Origin: Bacteroidales bacterium
GTDB taxonomy: Bacteria; Bacteroidota; Bacteroidia; Bacteroidales; UBA12077
Reading direction: 5' to 3'
NCBI GenBank assembly: GCA_030635365.1
Contig: DAOVYZ010000248.1
Coordinates: forward strand, 1-5,817
Length of the DNA stretch: 5,817 nucleotides
The notes under the pieces were generated by a model, which did no database searches, was not told the origin of the DNA, and worked only from the letters and a program-made list of their open reading frames with translations. The translations under genes and the position numbers were made by a program. Position 1 is the first letter of the stretch, and each line of letters starts with the position of its first letter. Positions 1 to 5,817 of this stretch are shown here, in pieces.

Positions 1-324
1 GCTTATTTGGGTACTAACGATGCACATGAGGTTGAGATTAGAGTCCAAAATGGTGATAATGAAGCCAAAAGGATACATGATGCAATTGCTTATCAATTAG
101 GTAAAGAAATTGGTTCCTTAAGTGCTGTATTAAAAGGTGAAATAGATGCTATTCTTTTAACCGGAGGTATGGCATATGATAAACTGGCAGTAAACTATAT
201 TAGGGAAATGATTGGTTTTCTGGCTCCTGTTGTAATTTATCCGGGCGAAGATGAGATGGAAGCACTGGCAATGAATGGAAGAATGGTAATGCTGGGAGAA
301 ATTGAACCAAAAATATATAAGTAA
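1..324 (+). CDS. buk: Butyrate kinase, C-terminal part (5' end outside window)
   Basis: Butyrate kinase interconverts butyryl phosphate plus ADP and butyrate plus ATP in the cytoplasm. In related bacteria it also handles branched short-chain acyl phosphates. The frame is open from the first base and gives the last 107 residues of a protein that is usually about 355 long. The visible part has the family's C-terminal signatures: AYLGTND at residues 1-7, the ATP-site glycine motif LTGGMAYD at 53-60, and YPGEDEMEAL at 80-89, which separates butyrate kinases from acetate kinases within the ASKHA fold. The TTG at base 7 is an internal leucine codon, not a start. A terminator lies 14 bases after the stop. 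The usual partner, phosphate butyryltransferase, would be expected upstream, outside the window. The family call is firm; substrate preference cannot be read from this fragment. Confidence 0.93.
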   Translation, partial: AYLGTNDAHEVEIRVQNGDNEAKRIHDAIAYQLGKEIGSLSAVLKGEIDAILLTGGMAYDKLAVNYIREMIGFLAPVVIYPGEDEMEALAMNGRMVMLGEIEPKIYK

Positions 325-338
325 AATAATATCTTTGT

Positions 339-367
339 AAAAAAGCATCTATTCAGATGCTTTTTTT
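339..367. terminator. Bidirectional intrinsic terminator between buk and the SDR gene
   Basis: A perfect 12-bp stem (339-350 with 355-366) encloses the four-base loop ATTC. The stem core is AGCATCT/AGATGCT and is flanked by A and T runs, so each strand gives a hairpin followed by T residues. It sits between two convergent genes and can end both transcripts. The right arm runs into the stop codon of the minus-strand dehydrogenase gene at 366-368. Confidence 0.88.
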
Positions 368-1079
368 ATGGAGTAGAAATACTTACAGGTAATATCTTGC
401 CATTGAAAAATTTGTTGCCATTAATAGCAAAATCATAAATAAAATTAGCCATTTCCAATGCGCTTAACGGAGCATTATAATTTGGGAAAGCAGTTTGCAG
501 CATTTCCGTATTTACCGCACCTAATGCAAGACAATTAAAGGCTATTTTGTCTGTTTTAAATTCTTCAGCAAGGCACTCTGTTAAGTTTGCCAAAGCTGCT
601 TTACTTGAACTATATATAGATAAACCAGGGAATTTAGAACTCCCTTGAAAGCCTCCCATACTGGAAATATTTACTACATGTTTCACGATCCCTTCATTTA
701 ATAATGGCAATAATTCCTGAATAATAAGAGCATGGCTAAATAAGTTAATATTATATGTCTTTTGAATATCAAATAATTTTGATTCCAAAAAGGGTTTATT
801 TATCAAATATCCTGCATTATTAATTAAAATATCAACAGAATGAATATGTTCTAAGATCCTATTCTTAAAATTATTTTTCACATCTTCACAGTCTTCAATA
901 TCAAATACAATTATCTTAAGTTTACTCCTTAAATTTTGCTTTATACATTCATTTTTTAACTCTTTCAATAAATTCTCACTTCGGGCTATGGCAACTACAG
1001 TATTCTTTTCATCGTTTGCAAAAAGCTTTGCAAGTTCAAATCCGATTCCTTTACTTGCCCCTGTAATAATAATATTCAT
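366..1079 (-). CDS. Short-chain dehydrogenase/reductase (SDR), classical type
   Basis: This is a 237-residue cytoplasmic NAD(P)-dependent oxidoreductase with a single Rossmann-fold domain, within the usual classical SDR length of about 250. The cofactor motif TGASKGIG is at residues 6-13, NNAG at 87-90, the structural Asn at 112, the catalytic Ser at 140 (in NISSMGG), and the catalytic pair Tyr156-Lys160 in YSSSK. All members of the Asn-Ser-Tyr-Lys tetrad are present, so it should be active. Arg33, just after the second beta strand, suggests a preference for NADPH; this is inference. The ATG at 1079 starts directly at the first beta strand, as expected. It converges on butyrate kinase and diverges from the barrel gene, so it is probably a single-gene unit. 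The substrate cannot be deduced: SDRs with this layout reduce many ketones, aldehydes and acyl derivatives. Confidence 0.92.
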   Translation of the reverse strand: MNIIITGASKGIGFELAKLFANDEKNTVVAIARSENLLKELKNECIKQNLRSKLKIIVFDIEDCEDVKNNFKNRILEHIHSVDILINNAGYLINKPFLESKLFDIQKTYNINLFSHALIIQELLPLLNEGIVKHVVNISSMGGFQGSSKFPGLSIYSSSKAALANLTECLAEEFKTDKIAFNCLALGAVNTEMLQTAFPNYNAPLSALEMANFIYDFAINGNKFFNGKILPVSISTP

Positions 1080-1102
1080 TATTTTTGCTTTATATTTAGG
1101 TA

Positions 1103-1119
1103 TTAATTTCGAAAATTAA
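1103..1119. promoter_or_regulatory. Inverted repeat in the divergent spacer, possible operator
   Basis: TTAATTT (1103-1109) and AAATTAA (1113-1119) form a perfect 7-bp inverted repeat around CGA. It lies in the 79-bp spacer between the divergent SDR and barrel genes. An overlapping second dyad, ATTAAC (1115-1120) and GTTAAT (1133-1138) with a 12-bp spacer, follows it. I found no full TTTG / TAnnTTTG promoter on either strand of this spacer, only degenerate -7-like matches such as TAATTTTC on the minus strand. The AT-rich composition makes chance dyads likely, so an operator role is only a possibility. Confidence 0.25.
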
Positions 1120-1158
1120 CTATTTTAAACGAGTTAATAAAGGTAAAATATACTTAAA

Positions 1159-1749
1159 ATGAAGAATTATTTTATATGTTTGATTTTTGTGTTAATAGGG
1201 TCGTCATTATATTCTCAAGACGGTTTAAGATATAAATCAGAAAAAGAAATAAAAGAACCTTACTGGTTTTTTGGAGGATCTTTATGGTTGGGGTTTGGTT
1301 CATACACATTTGTTGATGTGAATGCAACCTTTGGTAATCAAATAACAGAGAGATTAGCATTAGGTGTTAGTGGGAAATATCAATATTACAATGATAAAAG
1401 ATCGATTGAAGGAAACTTTGAAACAAGTGTATATGGTGGTAGTTTTTATTCACAGTTTGCAATAATAAAAGATTTTCGTAATATTTTTCATGGAAAATAC
1501 CAAAGTGGTATTATTGCCCATGGAGAATATGAGCTTTTAAATACAAAATATAACTATATACGGTTTGATGATCCTAATTCAAATAGGGACAGATATTGGT
1601 TACATACCATTTTGGTAGGAGGAGGCTATTTTCAGCAATTGAATGAAAGAGCGAGGTCTTATATAGTTTTACTTTGGGATGTTTCTAATTCTGAGGATAA
1701 TCCTTATACATACCCTCAATTTAGGATAGGATTTACTTTTGCAATTTAG
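1159..1749 (+). CDS. Secreted small outer-membrane beta-barrel-like protein
   Basis: This 196-residue protein has a clear signal peptide: a short KN start, a hydrophobic core at 4-16, and a probable cleavage at YS-Q between residues 19 and 20. The mature part, about 177 residues, is rich in Gly, Tyr, Phe and Trp and alternates polar and non-polar residues in several stretches, for example 35-48, 63-77, 90-102, 146-158 and 165-174. It ends in FRIGFTFAI, a terminal strand of the outer-membrane kind. This pattern fits an eight-stranded or similar small barrel, of which Bacteroidota have many uncharacterised examples. No catalytic motif is visible. It starts at the ATG at 1159 after an A-rich leader without a Shine-Dalgarno site. 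Its stop overlaps the stop of the convergent receiver gene. The barrel fold is inferred from pattern and the ligand or role is unknown. Confidence 0.75.
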   Translation: MKNYFICLIFVLIGSSLYSQDGLRYKSEKEIKEPYWFFGGSLWLGFGSYTFVDVNATFGNQITERLALGVSGKYQYYNDKRSIEGNFETSVYGGSFYSQFAIIKDFRNIFHGKYQSGIIAHGEYELLNTKYNYIRFDDPNSNRDRYWLHTILVGGGYFQQLNERARSYIVLLWDVSNSEDNPYTYPQFRIGFTFAI

Positions 1750-2126
1750 TATACATCAATATATTTCGACATAACATTTAGCAGTAAGTTTGGGCTTATT
1801 GGTTTTGTAATAAAATCATTGCAGCCGGCTTCTATACTTGCATGTTTATCTTCGTCCATCGCATAAGCAGTTTGAGCAATAATAGGTAAATTTGGAAGTG
1901 ATTTTTTAATTTCCATTGTTGCTTCAAGCCCATCAACTTCTGGCATCTTAACATCCATTAATACAATATCTATCTTTTCACTTTCGCACAAATCAATGGT
2001 TTCTTGCCCAGTCTTAGTCCAGATTATTTTAGCATTAGTAGGTTTTAAAGCAGCTTTTATATACAAATAGTTTATTTGCTCATCTTCGGCAATAACTACA
2101 ACTTTGTTTGTCCAATTTTTAATCAT
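1746..2126 (-). CDS. Stand-alone response regulator receiver domain (CheY-like)
   Basis: This 126-residue cytoplasmic protein consists only of a phosphoacceptor receiver domain, with no DNA-binding or enzymatic output domain. The acidic pocket is Glu14-Asp15, the phosphorylated residue is Asp58 in LMDVKMP, the switch Thr is 86 in AQTAYAMDEDK, the aromatic switch is Phe105, and the invariant Lys is 108 in ITKP. All active-site residues are intact. The sequence style (AEDEQINYLYIKAAL, then AGCNDFITKPI) is that of receiver domains at the C-terminal end of Bacteroidota hybrid histidine kinases, so it may take phosphate from such a kinase or act through protein contacts; this is inference. No kinase gene is nearby. 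It lies 134 bp downstream of sucD on the same strand, and its 3' end overlaps the convergent barrel gene by four bases with no terminator between them. Confidence 0.93.
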   Translation of the reverse strand: MIKNWTNKVVVIAEDEQINYLYIKAALKPTNAKIIWTKTGQETIDLCESEKIDIVLMDVKMPEVDGLEATMEIKKSLPNLPIIAQTAYAMDEDKHASIEAGCNDFITKPISPNLLLNVMSKYIDVY

Positions 2127-2204
2127 ATTATAAAACTATACGTATTAACGTGTTTTATAGTAATATTTTTTTGACAAACGGACTATTTTAATTGGTTAAA
2201 AGAG

Positions 2205-2232
2205 AAAAATGCAATAATTAATAAAATTATTG
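2205..2232 (-). terminator. Probable intrinsic terminator after sucD
   Basis: Read on the minus strand, CAATAATT (2232-2225) and AATTATTG (2219-2212) form a perfect 8-bp stem with a five-base loop. It is followed after CA by a T-rich tail (TTTTTCTCTTTT). The hairpin starts about 28 bases after the sucD stop. The stem is AT-rich and therefore weak, so some read-through into the receiver gene is possible. The rest of the 2127-2260 spacer shows no convincing promoter. Confidence 0.45.
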
Positions 2233-2260
2233 AATCAAAAATATTGCTATATTAATATGA

Positions 2261-3130
2261 TTATTTTAATAATTCAAACATTTTTTTACCAATATCAGCT
2301 GGTGATTCAACTACATGTATTCCACAGTCGCTCATTATTTTCATTTTAGCGGCAGCTGTATCTTCTTTACCTCCAATAATTGCACCGGCATGTCCCATGC
2401 GCCTGCCTTTTGGAGCAGTTTTACCTGCAATAAAACCAACAACCGGCTTTGTTCCATTGTCTTTAATCCAATTTGCTGCCTCTGCTTCCATATTACCACC
2501 AATTTCTCCTATTAAAACAATACCCTTGGTTTCTGTATCGCTCATTAATAATTTTATAGCATCTAGTGTAGTAGTTCCAATAATTGGATCACCTCCAATG
2601 CCAATACAAGTAGATTGCCCTAATCCAACCTTTGAAATTTGATCAACTGCTTCGTAGGTTAATGTTCCGGAACGAGAGACTATTCCAATAGAACCTTTTT
2701 TATGAATAAATCCCGGCATGATCCCCACTTTTGCTTCTTCAGGTGTAATAATCCCGGGACAATTGGGCCCAATCATTATACAGTCTTTATCTTTAAGGAA
2801 TTCCTTGACTTTCACCATATCAGCAGTTGGGATACCCTCTGTTATTGTAACAATAACTTTAATACCGGCATCAGCTGCTTCCATAATAGCATCAGCTGAA
2901 AAGGCAGGTGGAACAAAAATAACAGAAACATCAGCTCCTGTCGATTGAATAGCTTCTTCTACAGTATTAAACACAGGTTTATCAAGATGCTGATGGCCTC
3001 CTTTGCCAGGAGTAACACCCCCAACCACATTTGTACCATATTCTATCATTTGTTGCGCGTGAAAAGTACCTTCACTACCTGTAAACCCCTGAACAATTAC
3101 TTTGGAATTTTTGTCTACCAGAACACTCAT
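2261..3130 (-). CDS. sucD: Succinyl-CoA synthetase (succinate-CoA ligase) subunit alpha
   Basis: SucD pairs with SucC to interconvert succinyl-CoA plus phosphate and NDP with succinate, CoA and NTP, the substrate-level phosphorylation step of the TCA cycle or of reductive succinate pathways. At 289 residues it matches the length of the E. coli subunit. The N-terminal CoA-binding Rossmann domain covers about 4-100, with QGFTGSEGTFH at 14-24 and GGVTPGKGG at 37-45. GPNCPG is at 121-126, SRSGTLTYE at 152-160, GIGGDPIIGT at 177-186 and GEIGG at 208-212. The phosphorylated histidine is His247 in RRMGHAGAI, equivalent to His246 of E. coli. All key residues are present. No sucC lies next to it: the upstream neighbour is the unrelated secreted-protein gene and the downstream one is a receiver gene. 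It has its own promoter about 23 bp upstream and a probable terminator. Confidence 0.97.
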   Translation of the reverse strand: MSVLVDKNSKVIVQGFTGSEGTFHAQQMIEYGTNVVGGVTPGKGGHQHLDKPVFNTVEEAIQSTGADVSVIFVPPAFSADAIMEAADAGIKVIVTITEGIPTADMVKVKEFLKDKDCIMIGPNCPGIITPEEAKVGIMPGFIHKKGSIGIVSRSGTLTYEAVDQISKVGLGQSTCIGIGGDPIIGTTTLDAIKLLMSDTETKGIVLIGEIGGNMEAEAANWIKDNGTKPVVGFIAGKTAPKGRRMGHAGAIIGGKEDTAAAKMKIMSDCGIHVVESPADIGKKMFELLK

Positions 3131-3152
3131 TGCATTTTTGTTTTAAAAAAAT

Positions 3153-3183
3153 CAAAAATACATTATTTTATATGAAAGACAAA
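3153..3183 (-). promoter_or_regulatory. Bacteroidota-type promoter of sucD
   Basis: On the minus strand a TTTG (-33 element, 3183-3180) is followed after 19 bp by TATTTTTG (3160-3153). This is an exact match to the TAnnTTTG -7 consensus of the primary sigma factor of Bacteroidota, at normal spacing. Transcription should start a few bases after 3153, giving a short leader of roughly 15-20 bases before the sucD ATG. The leader is A/T-rich with no Shine-Dalgarno site, as usual in this phylum. This suggests that sucD is transcribed independently of the three-gene cluster upstream. Confidence 0.7.
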
Positions 3184-3210
3184 GTATATAATGAATTAAG
3201 AGTATGCTTA

Positions 3211-3690
3211 TCACTCCTCAAATCCAGTGCTCGTTTTTTGGTCTATATCATTCCTAAATTGAATTAGTACTCCTAAACAAAATCTTTCAAGTGATTGTGA
3301 AAACTTTTTCTTTCCTTCTGTTGTAACTTCTAATATCAAATTTCGACTGGTTTCATTTTTAAAATAAAAATAACCTTCGTACTTATACCTTGAATTATCA
3401 TAAAGAGCAGTCTTTTCCTTATTATCCTCCATTACTTTAATTCGAATATTCCCCAATTTTTTATCACCTACCACCGATACATAATATTCTTCACCACCAT
3501 AAACTGTAATAACGAATTCCGAGGTCATCCCGGCTGTATAAAGAGCACTTCTTGATTGCCTGCTATATAAAAAAGAGTCACCTGCCCATCTACATTCATC
3601 AATATGATAATTTGGGCAACTTTGACTATATGCAATAAATGAGCATATAGTAAATATAAATATTAGTAAAGTTTTTAAAGCTCTCATCAT
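3211..3690 (-). CDS. Small secreted protein of unknown function
   Basis: I do not recognise a named family. The 159-residue product has a signal peptide with a hydrophobic core at about 7-20 and probable cleavage at AYS-Q after residue 22. The mature protein, about 137 residues, looks beta-rich (for example 57-64, 69-75, 81-87, 105-111, 117-123), ends acidic (GFEE) and contains three cysteines at 25, 33 and 138, so at most one disulfide can form with one Cys left over. The stretch SRQSRSALYTAGMTSEF (43-59) is its most distinctive motif. The frame extends to a TTG at 3696, but ATG codons at 3690 and 3687 fit the signal peptide better; I chose 3690. It begins seven bases after the stop of the lipoprotein gene, so the two are probably co-transcribed and translationally coupled. 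A periplasmic location is inferred. I see no terminator between it and sucD. Confidence 0.72.
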   Translation of the reverse strand: MMRALKTLLIFIFTICSFIAYSQSCPNYHIDECRWAGDSFLYSRQSRSALYTAGMTSEFVITVYGGEEYYVSVVGDKKLGNIRIKVMEDNKEKTALYDNSRYKYEGYFYFKNETSRNLILEVTTEGKKKFSQSLERFCLGVLIQFRNDIDQKTSTGFEE

Positions 3691-3697
3691 AAACAAT

Positions 3698-4612
3698 TTA
3701 GAAATTATTTTCTACTATCTTATTTCTTGTCTCTAAAATAACCTGTTTCAACTCATTATAGTTCTCTTCTGTTAAAACAAGTTTTTTTCCTCCCTGTAAT
3801 TTCATTTTGTTTTCTTCAATTCTTTCTAGTTTTGTTTTGGTATCTTCAACCTCCGAAAATTTTTCAAATACTTCATGCACATTATCTAATAGGTCAATTG
3901 CAGTTTTTGTATTTTCATCAGTATAATATTTTTTTGCATATCTCAGTAGGTTAGTGAAAGAATATTTCTGTTCTACAATCCTTTTTATTACAGGATTATC
4001 ATCGGAGTAGCTATCAACAAGATTTAAAGCTATATACATACCTTCTATATAACTGGCTGAAGTGATATTAGCTAAAGCTTTATCCTTTTTATTCTCTAAT
4101 AAATAATCAATGATTTTTGTAGCGTATTGATCCGAAATGTATATTAAAGAGTCCTCGTTATTAAGATTATCACGAATTCGTAATAAAAACTCCTGCTGAA
4201 ATGGCAAGTTTATGCGTAAATCACTACTCAAATTAGTTATTACATCTAAATATTCATACGCATTAGTTGTTTTGTTAAACAATGTCATATACGATAAATC
4301 AGCAAGATAAACTCCCAAAGCTAAGGTTTTAGACCTGGTATCAATATATTTTGATATGTTATCTGTTGGATTAACAAGGTCTGTTCTATAAACCAGCTTT
4401 GCATCTTTCTTTATGAAAGCAAACATTTCCTGTGATGATGGAAAGGTATAAAATACCATATTCTCATCAGCTTTTAGAAGGGAATCAGATAATGCCTGTA
4501 CATCAATGTCGTTGTCGGCATTTTCTTTTTCAACATTTGATTTACAGGAAAATAAAGATACTCCTGTAAAAACTAACACAATTAGAATTGTTAAAAATGA
4601 ATCTCTTTTCAT
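3698..4612 (-). CDS. Lipoprotein of unknown function
   Basis: The 304-residue product has a lipoprotein signal: KR at 2-3, a hydrophobic core at 6-20, and the lipobox LFSC with Cys23 as the lipidated residue. An acidic, polar linker (about 24-45) follows. The rest appears almost fully helical, with a distinctive segment LALGVYLADLSYMTLF at about 96-111 and a charged, probably coiled helix near the C-terminus (about 240-300, many Glu and Lys). There are no cysteines beyond the lipobox and no catalytic motif that I can name. After export it should be anchored to the inner or outer membrane; Lys24-Ser25 after the Cys does not decide which. It lies 51 bp after the ABC transporter gene and seven bases before the small secreted protein gene, so it is probably part of the same operon and may serve the transporter. 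This link rests on position only. Confidence 0.78.
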   Translation of the reverse strand: MKRDSFLTILIVLVFTGVSLFSCKSNVEKENADNDIDVQALSDSLLKADENMVFYTFPSSQEMFAFIKKDAKLVYRTDLVNPTDNISKYIDTRSKTLALGVYLADLSYMTLFNKTTNAYEYLDVITNLSSDLRINLPFQQEFLLRIRDNLNNEDSLIYISDQYATKIIDYLLENKKDKALANITSASYIEGMYIALNLVDSYSDDNPVIKRIVEQKYSFTNLLRYAKKYYTDENTKTAIDLLDNVHEVFEKFSEVEDTKTKLERIEENKMKLQGGKKLVLTEENYNELKQVILETRNKIVENNF

Positions 4613-4663
4613 ATGAATGGGTTTTAATGATTTTAATCTTTGTTTTTAAATTTAAAAAATCTT

Positions 4664-5817
4664 TTACAAATTATGAAATAATTTTATTTTAAAGCGTTTA
4701 ATTAAATTATTAAGGTTAATATACTTAAATATATCAAAAATAAGAGCTAAATATAGAAAAACACTCATAATCCATATCACATAGGTATTAAAATAGATTG
4801 TAGGAATATATATTTTTCCAATCTTTTTTGTTGGAGCATAAAAATGGGCTCTCCCAAATGGATGAATTGGCGACATAAAAATAGGTTCATATTTACGTAT
4901 GATATTATTTTGTGACATGAATAGTTTTTCAGAATCATCATTTTTCAGAACCATATTTGCTATTGCATCATTATAATACTTATTCTTAAATTCGATATAA
5001 TCTGCTGGGTTCTTGTATCGATTAACAATTTTTTGTGTTATTTGATCCTTCTTATATAATACTTTGTCTAAATATTCTGAATAAAAATGCTTAATAAAAT
5101 TTAACAGGTCTTGTAGTTCATCAATCTTATCCTCAGTATTTAATGTATTTATATTATCCAATTGTATTTTGATATCAGGAAGATCTTGAAAAAAAGATTC
5201 CATCGAACTAGTTATGATATCTAATAAACCATGAATTTTAGTTATATCATTATTTGTAATAATACTTGTTCTGCATTCATCTAATAGTGAATTTATTTTT
5301 GGAATGAAAAAGTTTAATTTATAGGAAATATCACTATCAGTCTTATCAATATTGTAATAATTTTGCTCATAATCATTATGAATAAACTGGGTAACTGCCA
5401 ATGCTTCGTATGACCATCTTGAAGGCATAATGTCTGCAATAAGTGGGGGGTACTCTTTGGAAGTTAATGAACTATGTAATTTATCAAATTTAACTATTGT
5501 GCCACTTAGTAGCATTTGAGGAATAATTAAAAATGGAATAAGTATATATATAGCTATAACAGATTTAAGGTTAGCAGAAATAATTAAACCCAATATATTT
5601 GCAAAACATCCTGTAGAGAATAGAATAAGCCAATAATTAAAAGTTAAGCCTTTAATTTCTAAAATATAATTTCCTATAAGTACATAACTCATGGATTGAA
5701 TAGCAGTAAGTGCGAAAAGAAATACAACTTTTGAGTTAATATAGCTAAATCTGCTTAAATTCAAGAATTTCTCTCGAATCAATATCTTTTGATCTTTAAT
5801 TATTTCTTCTGCACTAA
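4664..5817 (-). CDS. ABCG-like ABC-2 exporter permease, C-terminal part (5' end outside window)
   Basis: The frame stays open to the right edge, so this is the last 383 residues of a longer protein. The TTG at 5782 is an internal codon. The start, SAEEIIKDQKI followed by REKFLNLSRFSY, resembles the connecting segment before the second half of ABCG-type membrane domains. Three membrane segments follow at about 29-53, 58-81 and 84-107. Next comes LLSGTIVKF, and then MPSRWSYEALAVTQF at about 130-144, which matches the ABCG pattern after the fifth helix. A charged, mostly helical region of about 200 residues follows (145-340), and a last membrane helix at about 343-363 leads to a short basic tail (IKRFKIKLFHNL). 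The missing N-terminal part probably holds the ATPase domain fused to the first helices, as in related Bacteroidota proteins; no Walker motif is in the window. The substrate is unknown. The two exported-protein genes follow at short spacing. Confidence 0.78.
   Translation of the reverse strand, partial: SAEEIIKDQKILIREKFLNLSRFSYINSKVVFLFALTAIQSMSYVLIGNYILEIKGLTFNYWLILFSTGCFANILGLIISANLKSVIAIYILIPFLIIPQMLLSGTIVKFDKLHSSLTSKEYPPLIADIMPSRWSYEALAVTQFIHNDYEQNYYNIDKTDSDISYKLNFFIPKINSLLDECRTSIITNNDITKIHGLLDIITSSMESFFQDLPDIKIQLDNINTLNTEDKIDELQDLLNFIKHFYSEYLDKVLYKKDQITQKIVNRYKNPADYIEFKNKYYNDAIANMVLKNDDSEKLFMSQNNIIRKYEPIFMSPIHPFGRAHFYAPTKKIGKIYIPTIYFNTYVIWIMSVFLYLALIFDIFKYINLNNLIKRFKIKLFHNL

Noticed and set aside
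157..348. Minus-strand open frame of 63 codons over the end of buk
   Set aside because: It is antisense to a conserved butyrate kinase C-terminus and spans the terminator; it shows no protein-like pattern.
1172..1360. Minus-strand open frame of 62 codons inside the barrel gene
   Set aside because: It is antisense to a gene with a signal peptide and coherent barrel pattern, and has low-complexity content.
2132..2161. Imperfect dyad ACTATA (2135-2140) with TATAGT (2156-2161) upstream of the receiver gene
   Set aside because: Only six base pairs with a 15-base spacer in very AT-rich DNA; no promoter consensus is placed sensibly around it.
2315..3175. Several plus-strand open frames opposite sucD
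   Set aside because: They lie antisense to a perfectly conserved sucD, have no recognisable protein features and reflect its codon bias.
4643..4658. 16-bp palindrome of A and T runs between the ABC permease and lipoprotein genes
   Set aside because: Pure A/T low-complexity sequence with no loop; too weak for a terminator and not evidence against co-transcription.
5780..5782. TTG as the start of the ABC permease
   Set aside because: The frame continues without a stop to the window edge and the upstream residues fit the family, so it is an internal leucine codon.

Overview
The window is AT-rich DNA with long AT-rich spacers. It looks like a piece of a Bacteroidota chromosome, probably Bacteroidales or Marinilabiliales. 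Supporting signs are signal peptides ending in a 'YS-Q' cleavage site, a lipoprotein signal, the lack of clear Shine-Dalgarno sites, a TTTG / TAnnTTTG promoter in front of sucD, and protein types typical of that phylum. I see no rRNA, tRNA, CRISPR array, insertion sequence or phage gene.

Left part (1-1749). The 3' end of a butyrate kinase gene reads in from the left edge and meets a convergent short-chain dehydrogenase gene at a strong bidirectional terminator. A 79-bp divergent spacer carrying two small dyads separates the dehydrogenase from a secreted protein that looks like a small outer-membrane beta-barrel.

Middle (1746-3183). On the minus strand lie a stand-alone response-regulator receiver domain, whose stop codon overlaps that of the barrel gene, and sucD, the alpha subunit of succinyl-CoA synthetase. 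sucD has a good Bacteroidota-type promoter and a probable terminator. Its partner sucC is not in the window. Butyrate kinase and SucD are both acyl-CoA/ATP energy-metabolism enzymes but belong to separate transcription units.

Right part (3211-5817). Three minus-strand genes in close order look like one operon. The first is the C-terminal part of an ABCG-like ABC-2 exporter permease, cut by the right edge, with an unusually large extracytoplasmic domain before its last membrane helix. It is followed by a 304-residue lipoprotein and then a small secreted protein with three cysteines. I cannot name the last two. Together they suggest an envelope transport or assembly module with membrane, lipid-anchored and periplasmic parts, and this is the least explained and most interesting part of the window.
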